This document shows, one piece after another, positions 45,502 to 54,048 of a DNA stretch of 64,000 nucleotides. Numbering within the stretch: position 1 is the first letter of the stretch; the number at the start of each line of letters is the position of its first letter. A program made the translations under genes and the position numbers. The notes beneath the pieces are model-generated. The model saw only the letters and a list, made by a program, of their open reading frames with translations, was not told the DNA's origin and searched no databases. The stretch covers positions 1,692,194-1,756,193 of the forward strand of contig NZ_JABBGC010000002.1 of assembly GCF_012927205.1 (NCBI RefSeq), read 5' to 3'. The DNA comes from Chitinophaga fulva (GTDB lineage: Bacteria > Bacteroidota > Bacteroidia > Chitinophagales > Chitinophagaceae).

Positions 45502-46551
45502 TCAATACGTAAAGAAATACTGTTGCAGGGTTTTCTTGTCTTTCGTCTGTGTAAGTCCCAACATGAGCAGGATACGGGCTTTCTGTGAGCTCAGGTCATC
45601 GGCTACGAAAGTGCCCAGTTTGGCGTCATCGGTTTCGTCATACAGGGTAACGCGGCCCGTTACTACGCGGGAACCGCGGCATACCGCCACCCCTTTCGCC
45701 ACAGCGCGCATCACCGCTTCTGTATTGGCTTTGTTGAGATTCCCGTTACCCAGCCCGGAAACAACGATACCATCCACGCCGGATGCCACATAAGCGTCAA
45801 TAGCAGTAGCAGGTGCATCGGCAAACAGTTCTGCTACGGCCACATTCGGCAGTTTGTCAAGACCGGTAATGTCAAAAGGCGTGTTCTTATTGGCCTTGCG
45901 CAAGTCGTGCATGTAGAACACCACCTTACCATCGTATACCTGTCCTAACGGACCGGCATTAGGCGATTTGAACGCATCTACATGGGTGGTGCTGATCTTC
46001 TCTACGCCGCGGCCGTCGAAGATATTTTCGCTGAACACCACCATCACGCCGCGACCTTTGGAATTGGGGCTGGCGGCCACTGTTACTGCGTCATAGAGGT
46101 TCTTGGGACCGTCAGCGCTGATGGCCGTAGCCGGACGCATAGACCCCGTAAGCACTACCGGCAAATCGTATCGGCAGGTAAGACTGAGGAAATACGCGGT
46201 TTCCTCCTGTGTATCGGTACCGTGTGTGATCACCACACCGTCGGCCTCGTTGTTTTTGAAGATTTCATTGATCCGTTTGTTGAGCTTGATCCAGATATCT
46301 ACCGTCATGTCCTGGCTGCCCACATTGGAAATCTGTTCACCTGAAATTTCCGCTACCTTGTCAATACCCGGTACCGCATCTATCAGGTCTTTGATCGGCA
46401 GCGAACCGGCTTTGTAAGCCGCGCGGTCTGCTGACGCGCCTTTCCCGGCAATGGTACCACCGGTGGCCAGGATCTTGACACGGGGAAGTTTCTGCGCGTA
46501 TACCGCGAAACAAATCATCAGCGAACAGATAACACATAACAGTTTTTTCAT
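45502..46551 (-). CDS. ansB: L-asparaginase, exported (type II)
   Basis: 349 residues. A signal peptide (1-19, ending AVYAQ) sends it to the periplasm. The type II asparaginase site is complete: ILATGGTIAG with the catalytic Thr33, and VITHGTDTQEETAYF with Thr112 and Asp113. It hydrolyses asparagine (some also glutamine) to aspartate and ammonia. It is the last gene of a leftward set after aspT and aspD (28 bases from aspD) and should supply aspartate outside the inner membrane for uptake by AspT. The symbol rests on the family; a paralog name is possible. Confidence 0.92.
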   Translation of the reverse strand: MKKLLCVICSLMICFAVYAQKLPRVKILATGGTIAGKGASADRAAYKAGSLPIKDLIDAVPGIDKVAEISGEQISNVGSQDMTVDIWIKLNKRINEIFKNNEADGVVITHGTDTQEETAYFLSLTCRYDLPVVLTGSMRPATAISADGPKNLYDAVTVAASPNSKGRGVMVVFSENIFDGRGVEKISTTHVDAFKSPNAGPLGQVYDGKVVFYMHDLRKANKNTPFDITGLDKLPNVAVAELFADAPATAIDAYVASGVDGIVVSGLGNGNLNKANTEAVMRAVAKGVAVCRGSRVVTGRVTLYDETDDAKLGTFVADDLSSQKARILLMLGLTQTKDKKTLQQYFFTY

Positions 46552-46579
46552 ACAACCGTTTTTTAATGTTGGGTGGAAA

Positions 46580-48226
46580 TTATTTTTTCAAAGTTCCGTT
46601 ACTTTTCCATACACTGGCGTATTCCCGCATAATTTCGGTGATACGTTTACCAATAACGGAGTAGGATGCGGTAGGCAGATTGGCCAGCGATACGCGCACC
46701 GACCACTCTGGGCCATCGAACCCGCCGCCATTGAGCAATACCACACCCGTCTTTTCCGCCAGCCGGAACAGGATGTCCACAGGTTCAAAATTTTGTTGTA
46801 ACCATCTAAAGAATTTATCACCATATACTTTTTCCGCCCACACCTGTATATCTATTTCAGCGTAATAACCGGCATTAAGCGGGTCTTTCACCAGCGGTAT
46901 TTCCAGTTCATCCCACAGTAGTTTCAGGCGTTTCTGTACCAGCACCTGCGTGAGTTGTTTGTATTTGTTTTTAGTGTCCAGCAGGGCGAAGGCAGCAAAC
47001 AGCATCATCTGTGTCTGCTGCGGCAACGAGAGGCCTGCCGTATGGTTCAGGGCCACCTGGCGACTGTCGGCCACCATACGGTCAATGAACTTCAGCTGCT
47101 GCGGGTCCAGCGTAATGCTGCCGTAACGTTTGTTCAACGCCTTGGTAGCCGTGGCAGAGAGCCTGCGGATGTTATCATCGAACATATTTTTCTGATGTAT
47201 AGCGATCACGCCTAAACGCCATCCGGTACAACCGAAATATTTGGAGAAGGAATACACACCGATAGTATTGTACGGAATGGCCGCCATCAGCGATTTGAAG
47301 CCGGGAACAAAAGTGCCGTACACATCGTCCGTCACCACCATCAGGCCGGGGTTATCTTTTTTGACGATCTTAATGATCTTCTTCAATGAATCCGGATGAA
47401 TAGCCGAAGAAGGCGGGTTGCTGGGATTCACGGTGAACAATATACGAATAGTAGGGTCTTTCAGCTTTTCCAGCTCACTATCGGGGTACTGCCAGGTATG
47501 GCGCCCGTCTTTGTTCATCGTATTGGACTTGATCTCCACCACATCGAAACGGTAGCGTTCCAGCTCCGGTATTTCGATGTACGGTGTAAACACCGGCACC
47601 ATCAGGGCGATCTTATCTCCTTTTTTGACCAGGTGGTTCTGCATCAGCGAGTCGAAGATGTAACACATGGCAGCGGTACCGCCTTCCACCGCAAAAAGAT
47701 CGTATTTGCCGGCAGGCGGTTCGTTGTTGCACATCTCCTGAATAATATAGTCGTGCACGATAGGTTCCATGTGTGACAGCATCCTGTCCGGCACCGGGTA
47801 TTGATCACCGATCACACTTTCGGCCAGTTCATGCACCCAGGCGTCGGCATCGTAGCCATGTTGTTTGAGGCCATATTTATAGGCCTTCTGTAACAGGTCT
47901 GCTCCGGGCGCTGTTTTATTGACCGACAGAAACTTTTCAAATCTTTTGGCGATCCCTTTTTTATCCGGGATACCCGCCAGTCCTTCTGCATTGTCCATCA
48001 CCCTTTTGCATTCCTCAATACCAAAGAGGCCAAGGGTGAAGAAGGCTTCGCGCGGTGTGGTGGCCACCCAGTTAGGGTTTCCTCTGCCGGCGTTCAGCAT
48101 CACGGTAGCTGCCTTGCGGCTTTCTTCCTGCGCAAGATTGATGAGATTGTCTTTTAACTGGAAAGGGCTCAGGCTTTCCAGCATGTGTTCTCTCTTTCTG
48201 CTGGTTTTAATTTTTGTTAGGGCCAT
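46580..48226 (-). CDS. aspD: Aspartate 4-decarboxylase (bifunctional aminotransferase)
   Basis: 548 residues, the usual length of aspartate beta-decarboxylases and well above normal fold-I aminotransferases. The PLP lysine is Lys329 in VYSFSKYFGCTGWRLG; VNPSNPPSSAIHP and VTDDVYGTFVPG are the cofactor-binding loops. It converts aspartate to alanine and CO2 in the cytoplasm, consuming a proton, and can also act as an aminotransferase. ATG at 48226 gives 14 extra residues before the Met of MLESLSPFQLK; either start is possible. It lies between aspT and asparaginase in the same operon. Confidence 0.93.
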   Translation of the reverse strand: MALTKIKTSRKREHMLESLSPFQLKDNLINLAQEESRKAATVMLNAGRGNPNWVATTPREAFFTLGLFGIEECKRVMDNAEGLAGIPDKKGIAKRFEKFLSVNKTAPGADLLQKAYKYGLKQHGYDADAWVHELAESVIGDQYPVPDRMLSHMEPIVHDYIIQEMCNNEPPAGKYDLFAVEGGTAAMCYIFDSLMQNHLVKKGDKIALMVPVFTPYIEIPELERYRFDVVEIKSNTMNKDGRHTWQYPDSELEKLKDPTIRILFTVNPSNPPSSAIHPDSLKKIIKIVKKDNPGLMVVTDDVYGTFVPGFKSLMAAIPYNTIGVYSFSKYFGCTGWRLGVIAIHQKNMFDDNIRRLSATATKALNKRYGSITLDPQQLKFIDRMVADSRQVALNHTAGLSLPQQTQMMLFAAFALLDTKNKYKQLTQVLVQKRLKLLWDELEIPLVKDPLNAGYYAEIDIQVWAEKVYGDKFFRWLQQNFEPVDILFRLAEKTGVVLLNGGGFDGPEWSVRVSLANLPTASYSVIGKRITEIMREYASVWKSNGTLKK

Positions 48227-48271
48227 ACAGTAATTTTTTTGGAGATCTCTGACTACTAACTAATATGGGTT

Positions 48272-49972
48272 TCATCGCATCAGCATAACAATCACAACGC
48301 CCCAGATGATCAGGAGGGTATTGCCCACCGCGTAGGTGACAGTATAGCCGAGGGCGGGCGTTTTACTGTCCACCGCATCCTGAATGGCGCCCAGTGCGGC
48401 GGTGGTAGTGCGTGCGCCGGCAGTACAGCCCAATATCAATGCGGGGTGGAATTTAAATATATACTTGCCCATCAGCACTCCTGCCAGCAGTGGTAAAGTA
48501 GTAGCGATAGCCCCCACCAGGAAAAGGCTGACACCCACCTGTTTGAAGCCATCCACAAAACCGGGACCAGCAGTGATGCCCACTACAGCTATAAACATAT
48601 TCAGTCCTACATTGTTCATCACCCACAAAGCCGGTGCAGGAATGCGGCCAAATGTAGGATGCTGCGAGCGGAGCCAACCGAATACCAGGCCAATGATCAG
48701 TGCGCCGCCACTCGTACTCAGGCTGATAGGCACCCCTCCTATGTGAACGGTCAACACTCCTATCAATCCACCAATCACGATACCCATCCCCACGAAGGTC
48801 ATATCAGTTTTCTCCGTAGGCCTGTCAGCGTAGCCAATCTCCTGAGCGGCTTTGTCCACCTCTTTTTTAAGACCTACCAGCTCCAGCACATCTCCCCTTT
48901 CCAGCACGGTGTCCGGCATGACCGGCACTTCTATATCAGCCGCTTTGATACTGCGGATAAAGATGCCATGCATATAAGGTTGTGCTCTCAGCTCACTCAC
49001 CTTCATGCCGGCGATGTTCTTTTTTGCTACCAATATCGGTATGGCTTCTGCCGGGAAATGCAGCAGTTCAGCATCCTGTATCTCCGGGCCTATCAGGCCT
49101 CTTTCGCCCATCAGGTCTTCCTTGCGACCGCTTAAGACAATCTTGTCTCCTTTATGGATGACTACGTCGGGAGCGGCATCGATCAGTTTATTTTGTTGCC
49201 GAAGCCGTTCTACGAACAAGCGGACATGCTCTTCCGCCAGATGGACTTCCAGCTGTTGTATGGTTTTACCATCGCCAAACCAATCAGCGGTAACGGTATA
49301 AGCACGAAAAACCACTACGGAGTCAGCGGAGATCATGCCGGGTTGGGTGCTTTCATCGCCAGCCCCCATGGAGGCCTCCAGTTCCTTGCAGGCTTTCCGG
49401 ACTTTGTCCAGCCCACCCAGCATAGCAGGCGCCAGGCTGGCCAATACCCATGCGGAACCGGCGGTCCCGAAGATATAGGTCACCGCGTAACAAACAGGTA
49501 TGGCATTGTTGTAATCTGCTTTCTGTGCAGCCGTCAACGGTAGTCCGTTGATGGTATCACCGGCCACCCCGATCACGGCGGAGATGGTCTGTGAACCAGC
49601 CAGCAGTCCCGCTGCCTGTCCCATGTTATACCCCATGAAACGCGCGCAGAGCCAGGGGAAGATGAGACATGTCAGTAACATCAGTACAGCAAAACCCATC
49701 TGTGGAAGTCCTGTTTTTTTCAGTCCACGGAAAAACTGTGGCCCTACGCTGTAACCAACAGCAAACAAAAACATCAGGAAAAACACAGACTTCACGGTAG
49801 GAGAAATATCGATCTTCAGCTGGCCTACCAGCACACCCACCAGCAGTACGGCAGTAACAGTACCCAAGCTGAAGGTTTTTATTTTAAGCGGCCCAATGGC
49901 AAAGCCCAATGCAATAGTGAGGAAGATAGCCAGTTCAGGATATTGCTGCAATACGTGAGTAATCCACTGCAT
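48272..49972 (-). CDS. aspT: Aspartate:alanine antiporter (AspT family)
   Basis: 566 residues. Two membrane halves (about 1-160 and 395-566, with GFAIGPLKIKTFSLG and GLVFGWLRSQHPTFGRIP) flank a hydrophilic middle with two RCK_C/TrkA-C-like domains (GDKIVLSGRKEDLMG, RGDVLELVGLKKEVDKA). This is the AAE/AspT plan. The protein exchanges external aspartate for internal alanine, which is electrogenic, so together with AspD it can generate a proton-motive force. It is first in the leftward aspT-aspD-ansB set (45 bases to aspD). Confidence 0.92.
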   Translation of the reverse strand: MQWITHVLQQYPELAIFLTIALGFAIGPLKIKTFSLGTVTAVLLVGVLVGQLKIDISPTVKSVFFLMFLFAVGYSVGPQFFRGLKKTGLPQMGFAVLMLLTCLIFPWLCARFMGYNMGQAAGLLAGSQTISAVIGVAGDTINGLPLTAAQKADYNNAIPVCYAVTYIFGTAGSAWVLASLAPAMLGGLDKVRKACKELEASMGAGDESTQPGMISADSVVVFRAYTVTADWFGDGKTIQQLEVHLAEEHVRLFVERLRQQNKLIDAAPDVVIHKGDKIVLSGRKEDLMGERGLIGPEIQDAELLHFPAEAIPILVAKKNIAGMKVSELRAQPYMHGIFIRSIKAADIEVPVMPDTVLERGDVLELVGLKKEVDKAAQEIGYADRPTEKTDMTFVGMGIVIGGLIGVLTVHIGGVPISLSTSGGALIIGLVFGWLRSQHPTFGRIPAPALWVMNNVGLNMFIAVVGITAGPGFVDGFKQVGVSLFLVGAIATTLPLLAGVLMGKYIFKFHPALILGCTAGARTTTAALGAIQDAVDSKTPALGYTVTYAVGNTLLIIWGVVIVMLMR

Positions 49973-50069
49973 AGATGGTCATTTTCGTTCGGGAATAACG
50001 CTGTTACAGCACTTAAACAAGAGCTGCTTTATTTTTGTTCAATGACCATGAAAATGAAGGAGATAGCTA

Positions 50070-50774
50070 TTAGGGGTGATGGTTGGGCAACAGTTGCACC
50101 ACATCAGTCCATTCAAAGAGATCAGCAATACTTACATCTATCACGTCTTGCATCGTTTTCACAAACTGATTAGGTACCCAGCAATAAAGTATAGGATCCA
50201 CTTTTCCCTCGGGAGAAGTCAGATAAATCCAGGTGTCAATCGGAGGCAGATCATAAACATCTACATATCCATTGCTAACCACCTCACACCCACCGTCTAT
50301 CAGTGTTTTATCAATCTCATGCGCCACAATTTTCCCCTTCTGCAGAATGTCTTCCCATGAAGCTGGCGAAACACCTGTCCGGCCTTTCACCACCGCGGCC
50401 AGCGCCAGGCGGATTTCCTCCGGCTCATGGAATATATCCAGCTCCCAATATATAACACCCCTTTCTGGCAGGAAAGCAGGCGGGTTATCAATGTTCGAAC
50501 TTCTTCTGAACATAGCGCGGTAATCCCACCGGCCATCCGGCGTATCTTTCATTAACAGCTCAATCGCAGTCACCACCTGCTTCAATTGTGCTAAAAACAA
50601 TTCCTGATCTACCGGTTGTATCAACGAACGGGTAGGAGTATATACGGGCATGGGTGCAGGAGGAATATCATCAGCAGGTGTAACCCGTTTGAAAAAAAGC
50701 CGCCACAGTACCACGACAATCATTGTTACCCCCATTATCAGGGGCCACCAAAGTTTAAAATCAACATGTTTCAT
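50070..50774 (-). CDS. Hypothetical membrane-anchored protein, paralog A1
   Basis: 234 residues from ATG at 50774 (MKHVDFKLWW); the frame is open further to 50876 but reaches into the gene upstream. One N-terminal membrane helix (WWPLIMGVTMIVVVLWRLFF) precedes a soluble domain. That domain is clearly homologous to the neighbour at 50818-51378: both contain VVTxxELLMKD, SPASWEDI-QKGKIVAHE or its variant, VDxYDLPPxDTWIYLT and YCWVPNxF. The family is not recognised. Compared with A2 it gained the membrane anchor. It lies downstream of A2 on the same strand. Confidence 0.7.
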   Translation of the reverse strand: MKHVDFKLWWPLIMGVTMIVVVLWRLFFKRVTPADDIPPAPMPVYTPTRSLIQPVDQELFLAQLKQVVTAIELLMKDTPDGRWDYRAMFRRSSNIDNPPAFLPERGVIYWELDIFHEPEEIRLALAAVVKGRTGVSPASWEDILQKGKIVAHEIDKTLIDGGCEVVSNGYVDVYDLPPIDTWIYLTSPEGKVDPILYCWVPNQFVKTMQDVIDVSIADLFEWTDVVQLLPNHHP

Positions 50775-50817
50775 GGTATAGGTCAACCTGATTCTGAAAT
50801 TAATAGAATGAAGATTA

Positions 50818-51378
50818 CTACAGGTAATCGGGTAATAATTCTGCAATGTCCACCCACTCGTAACTATCCAGCACATGCACGTCCATCGCTGTTTGCATCG
50901 CTTCTTCGAATATCGTTGGCACCCAACAATACAAGGTAGGATAAGCCGTTCTGGTTTGGGGGGTCAGGTAAATCCAGGTGTCAACAGGCGGCAGGTCGTA
51001 TAGGTCCACATACCAGCCGCTTTGTTCTTCAGATGCGCCATCCACCACAGTCGTACAGGTTTCATGCGCCACAATCCTTCCTTTCTGTATAATATCCTCC
51101 CAGGAAGCCGGCTGAACACTTTCCCGGGCGGGCAGCACCTCCACGAGCACACGAAGAATAAAATCCTCATCCCATATATCCCTGCTCCAGATTACACCTT
51201 CTTCCTGTAATTGGAAAGCCCGTACACCATCTATGAAAGGGTTGGTCTTTCTGAATATAGTACGGTTACCCCACCCATCACGGGAAACATCTTTCATTAA
51301 CAGCTCCGTCCATGTAACCACTTGCTGTAGCCGTAATAAAAAAACATCCTGCTGTATACGCTTATTAAAACGTTCCAT
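50818..51378 (-). CDS. Hypothetical protein, paralog A2
   Basis: 186 residues, no membrane helix. It shares most of the soluble domain of paralog A1 just downstream (both hold PASWEDI and PPxDTWIYLT), so the pair arose by tandem duplication. Function unknown. The charged, compact, WD-rich sequence (GWGNRTIF, GWYVDLYDL, WVDIAELL) reminds one of immunity-type proteins, which often occur in duplicated runs, but this is only a guess. Confidence 0.65.
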   Translation of the reverse strand: MERFNKRIQQDVFLLRLQQVVTWTELLMKDVSRDGWGNRTIFRKTNPFIDGVRAFQLQEEGVIWSRDIWDEDFILRVLVEVLPARESVQPASWEDIIQKGRIVAHETCTTVVDGASEEQSGWYVDLYDLPPVDTWIYLTPQTRTAYPTLYCWVPTIFEEAMQTAMDVHVLDSYEWVDIAELLPDYL

Positions 51379-51444
51379 CCCGCAAAGTTCAGGAAAAACA
51401 ACGGAAACATCATTTTATTTTACATGACATGACCAGGCAAATGT

Positions 51445-51924
51445 TTACAATCCAACCATGATAATCGGGCTTAGTACCTGATAAGGTGGTGCTACTTTTC
51501 TGCAAAAATCGAAAAGCCTGCCCAAGGCATCTTTCTCCATCACCGAGGCTGTAGAACTACCATCCTTATTGATGTATATGGCAATAGGCAGCACGATGCT
51601 AAAGTCACCCTTTGCGTAGAGTTTAGGAGACATCTTCGCCCAATCGGCTTCCATCAGTATCCGTTCGCAGGCCTGAAAGCCTCCGCGAAGGCTATCCGAT
51701 TCTTCCGGAAAATAGCGCACAGATTTCTTTCCATCAGAGACCGTATACACAATCGTCAATTGTGTTGGCTTAGCCTGTTGTATGATAGCACGGGGAATAC
51801 GGGCAGACGTTAAGATTTTACGTATTAACGGATCATACAGGCTATCTTCCTGTGCTTTCCCTGCAAACGGGAACATGATCAATAATAATAGAGAAACCAG
51901 GGTAATAAAAGGCAGTTTATACAT
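51445..51924 (-). CDS. Hypothetical exported protein, paralog B1
   Basis: 159 residues with a signal peptide ending at about residue 24 (FPFAGKAQ). Homologous to B2 upstream: both share the signal (TLVSLLLLIMFPFAGKAQ-like), TELTIV or TQLTIV, VRYFP, AKGDFS-VVPI or similar and a C-terminal LDRLFxF..KVAxPY. The family is not recognised; it would be periplasmic or outer-membrane associated. It is the last of the B pair on the minus strand. Confidence 0.65.
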   Translation of the reverse strand: MYKLPFITLVSLLLLIMFPFAGKAQEDSLYDPLIRKILTSARIPRAIIQQAKPTQLTIVYTVSDGKKSVRYFPEESDSLRGGFQACERILMEADWAKMSPKLYAKGDFSIVLPIAIYINKDGSSTASVMEKDALGRLFDFCRKVAPPYQVLSPIIMVGL

Positions 51925-51936
51925 ATGCTACAACAT

Positions 51937-52458
51937 TTAAAGACGAAAAACATCGCCCGTCTCACTATAATCCTTTCTATGGAAATTCATAAACACCGGG
52001 TCACATACCCGGTAAGGCAGCGCCACCTTATCAGCAAAATTGAAAAGACGGTCAAGGGACATTTGCTCCTGGCGACTGGTGACCACTTTATGCTGTACAA
52101 TCCGGAGGATAACGGGGACCACTACACTAAAATCACCTTTCGCACTCAGCGAAGGAAATATCTTTTCCCAGTCTGTGGTCATAATAACCTTTTCTGGTCC
52201 GCGGAGACACAGACGAATGCTATCGGGTGTATCCCCCGGAAAATAACGAACTGTTCTCACCCCCTTTGAAATGGTACACACAATGGTCAGTTCAGTCGGC
52301 CCGCCATAATCTTCAATAGCAAGAGGCATATGAGGGGTACTGATCACTGCTCTCAGGTAATTACGGTACCCAAGACTGTCCATTTGTGCTTTTCCCACAA
52401 AAGGCATCATGATAAAAACAAACAGAGAAACCAGGGTAACAAGGGGCTGCTTATGCAT
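51937..52458 (-). CDS. Hypothetical exported protein, paralog B2
   Basis: 173 residues with a signal peptide (MMPFVGKAQ at about 25). It is the upstream member of the B pair, 12 bases before B1 and clearly related to it along its whole length apart from a longer C-terminus (FHRKDYSETGDVFRL). Function unknown. The AB arrangement, two tandem families back to back on one strand, suggests local gene amplification. Confidence 0.65.
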   Translation of the reverse strand: MHKQPLVTLVSLFVFIMMPFVGKAQMDSLGYRNYLRAVISTPHMPLAIEDYGGPTELTIVCTISKGVRTVRYFPGDTPDSIRLCLRGPEKVIMTTDWEKIFPSLSAKGDFSVVVPVILRIVQHKVVTSRQEQMSLDRLFNFADKVALPYRVCDPVFMNFHRKDYSETGDVFRL

Positions 52459-52619
52459 ATGCTACAAAATTTCAGGGTGAGGGAGGTGAAGATTTTACGA
52501 TGGAAGTTACGCCCCCCTACTGCAGCCCTGGTGCTGCGCCCTTATCCATATCATTGTCAGTACTGCTGCTACTTCGCAGTACCTGCTACCACTATACGAG
52601 GCAGCACTACGGCAGGCGG

Positions 52620-53273
52620 TTATTGCTGCATTACTTTATCGAGATAGATGGTGAAAGTCCCTCTTACCTTTACTTTTTTAGCGCCGCAAAGGTCCGCGTT
52701 GTACATCGGCATGCGGCCGCTGTTGGCAATCCCCTCCATTACACAGGCGTCAGATTGGTTATCTGGCCCATAAGCTGCGTTATACCTGAACTGTCCCTTT
52801 AACTTCAACAGGTTAGCGGTATCTTTTACCTCCGTTAATGTCAGGTAAGCCTTGCTGTTGCTTCCATTAATGTCCGTTTCGTAGTAGAGGAAGTAAAACT
52901 GGCCGGAGTAGCCGGTTTGGCTGTTGCCGTTTTTAAGCGTTACTGAACCGGTAGCTGTTCCTTCCTGTTCCGTATGGGCTTGCAGGTCCAGCTTCATCAG
53001 ACCGGTAGAAGCGTCTGTTTTGGTATTACCACCGGCGCCGGCCACAAAGCCGCCCACACCAAATCCCTCCAGGGAAGTTTTGGTAAACTTCAGTAAAGCC
53101 ACTTCCACATCCCTGCCCCGGGCTTCGATTTTCTGGTTAACCTCCCCTTCTATGGTAACGGAAATACTGTTCAGGTCAGCCGGGTCAGCATCTTTTGATG
53201 TCTCTTTGTCTGATTTGCTACAAGCGGCCATCGTAAAGGCCATCAGCGGTAGATAGATTCTTCTGTAAAACAT
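52620..53273 (-). CDS. Hypothetical lipoprotein
   Basis: 217 residues from ATG at 53273 (MFYRRIYLPL); the frame is open to 53318, but this Met starts a proper lipoprotein signal with lipobox TMAAC (Cys18). The mature part is mainly beta (NSISVTIEGEVNQKIEARG, EGTATGSVTLKNGNSQTGYS, AYLTLTEVKDTANLLKLKGQ), and two cysteines near the end (DACVMEGIA, ADLCGAKK) could pair. The family is not recognised. It is divergent from the sigma factor gene; whether it is regulated by that sigma factor is unknown. Confidence 0.65.
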   Translation of the reverse strand: MFYRRIYLPLMAFTMAACSKSDKETSKDADPADLNSISVTIEGEVNQKIEARGRDVEVALLKFTKTSLEGFGVGGFVAGAGGNTKTDASTGLMKLDLQAHTEQEGTATGSVTLKNGNSQTGYSGQFYFLYYETDINGSNSKAYLTLTEVKDTANLLKLKGQFRYNAAYGPDNQSDACVMEGIANSGRMPMYNADLCGAKKVKVRGTFTIYLDKVMQQ

Positions 53274-53346
53274 GGTGCGCAAAAATAATATACTTTTTTC
53301 ACCTTGCCAACCAGGCAATGATAATCATAATATAACCTTCCCTATC

Positions 53347-53377
53347 TTTTAATTTATCTTGTCCGATCCTATTTTTG
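53347..53377 (+). promoter_or_regulatory. Putative promoter of the ECF sigma gene (Bacteroidota -33/-7)
   Basis: TATTTTTG at 53370-53377 matches the -7 consensus TAnnTTTG, and TTTT at 53347-53350 lies 19 bases before it, close to the -33 TTTG. Transcription would start near 53384, downstream of the first ATG (53378). That argues for translation from the ATG at 53402. Confidence 0.5.
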
Positions 53378-53401
53378 ATGGCCAGAAACAGTGCATCCGA
53401 A

Positions 53402-53971
53402 ATGACTACGCTACTCAATAAAGCTGAACTTGCAGCATTCGACAGTATCTACAGCCAGTATCACCAGGCTGTGTTCCTGAATATCTGTAAGCTGGTGCCC
53501 CAGCAGGAAGTGGCGGAAGACATCCTGCAGGAAGTGTTCCTGGCACTGTGGAACAACCGCCACAAACTGGAACTGACCAACGACGTAGCACGCTGGCTGT
53601 TTGTAGTAAGCTATAATAAATCTATTCAATACCTGAAAAACGCCGCCAAAGAAAAGACCATACTGGCCACCCATCCTGAACAAGCCGTATCTACGGACGA
53701 TGATAACTTTGCGGCCCTGAAAGAGATGCAGCTCCACCTGATCAGCGATGCCATTGAACAATTGTCCCCCCGGAAAAAAATGATCTTCCGGCTTTGCCGG
53801 CTGGAAGGCAAATCACTCCAGGAAGCCGCCTCCATCCTGGGCATTTCCCATCATACCGCTAAAGAATACCTGAAAGCATCCTCCGCTTTCATTAAAACAT
53901 ATATCGCCGCACAACAGGCAACCTTTCCTGTAGCGGGTTTGATCCTCCTTGGCTCCTATTTCCAATATTGA
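53402..53971 (+). CDS. ECF RNA polymerase sigma factor (FecI-like)
   Basis: 189 residues from ATG at 53402 (MTTLLNKAEL), preferred over 53378 because of the promoter placement. It has sigma region 2 (AFDSIYSQYHQAVFLNICKL, AEDILQEVFLALWNN) and region 4 (LSPRKKMIFRLCRLEGKSLQ, ISHHTAKEYLKAS). It directs RNA polymerase to a small regulon, probably the SusCD pair that follows its FecR. FecR lies 77 bases downstream. It is activated when FecR receives a signal from the outer membrane. Confidence 0.93.
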   Translation: MTTLLNKAELAAFDSIYSQYHQAVFLNICKLVPQQEVAEDILQEVFLALWNNRHKLELTNDVARWLFVVSYNKSIQYLKNAAKEKTILATHPEQAVSTDDDNFAALKEMQLHLISDAIEQLSPRKKMIFRLCRLEGKSLQEAASILGISHHTAKEYLKASSAFIKTYIAAQQATFPVAGLILLGSYFQY

Positions 53972-54048
53972 TGCCCGTTAGTTAATAATTTGGTAACATA
54001 CCATCCTCCCCCCTCTTTTCTCCTTGTTGAGTTTTTATAGATGAACAC

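Noticed and set aside
52540..52600. GTACTGC...GCAGTAC inverted repeat as terminator of the lipoprotein gene
   Set aside because: Only 7-base arms, no T run and a GC-rich loop; too weak to call.
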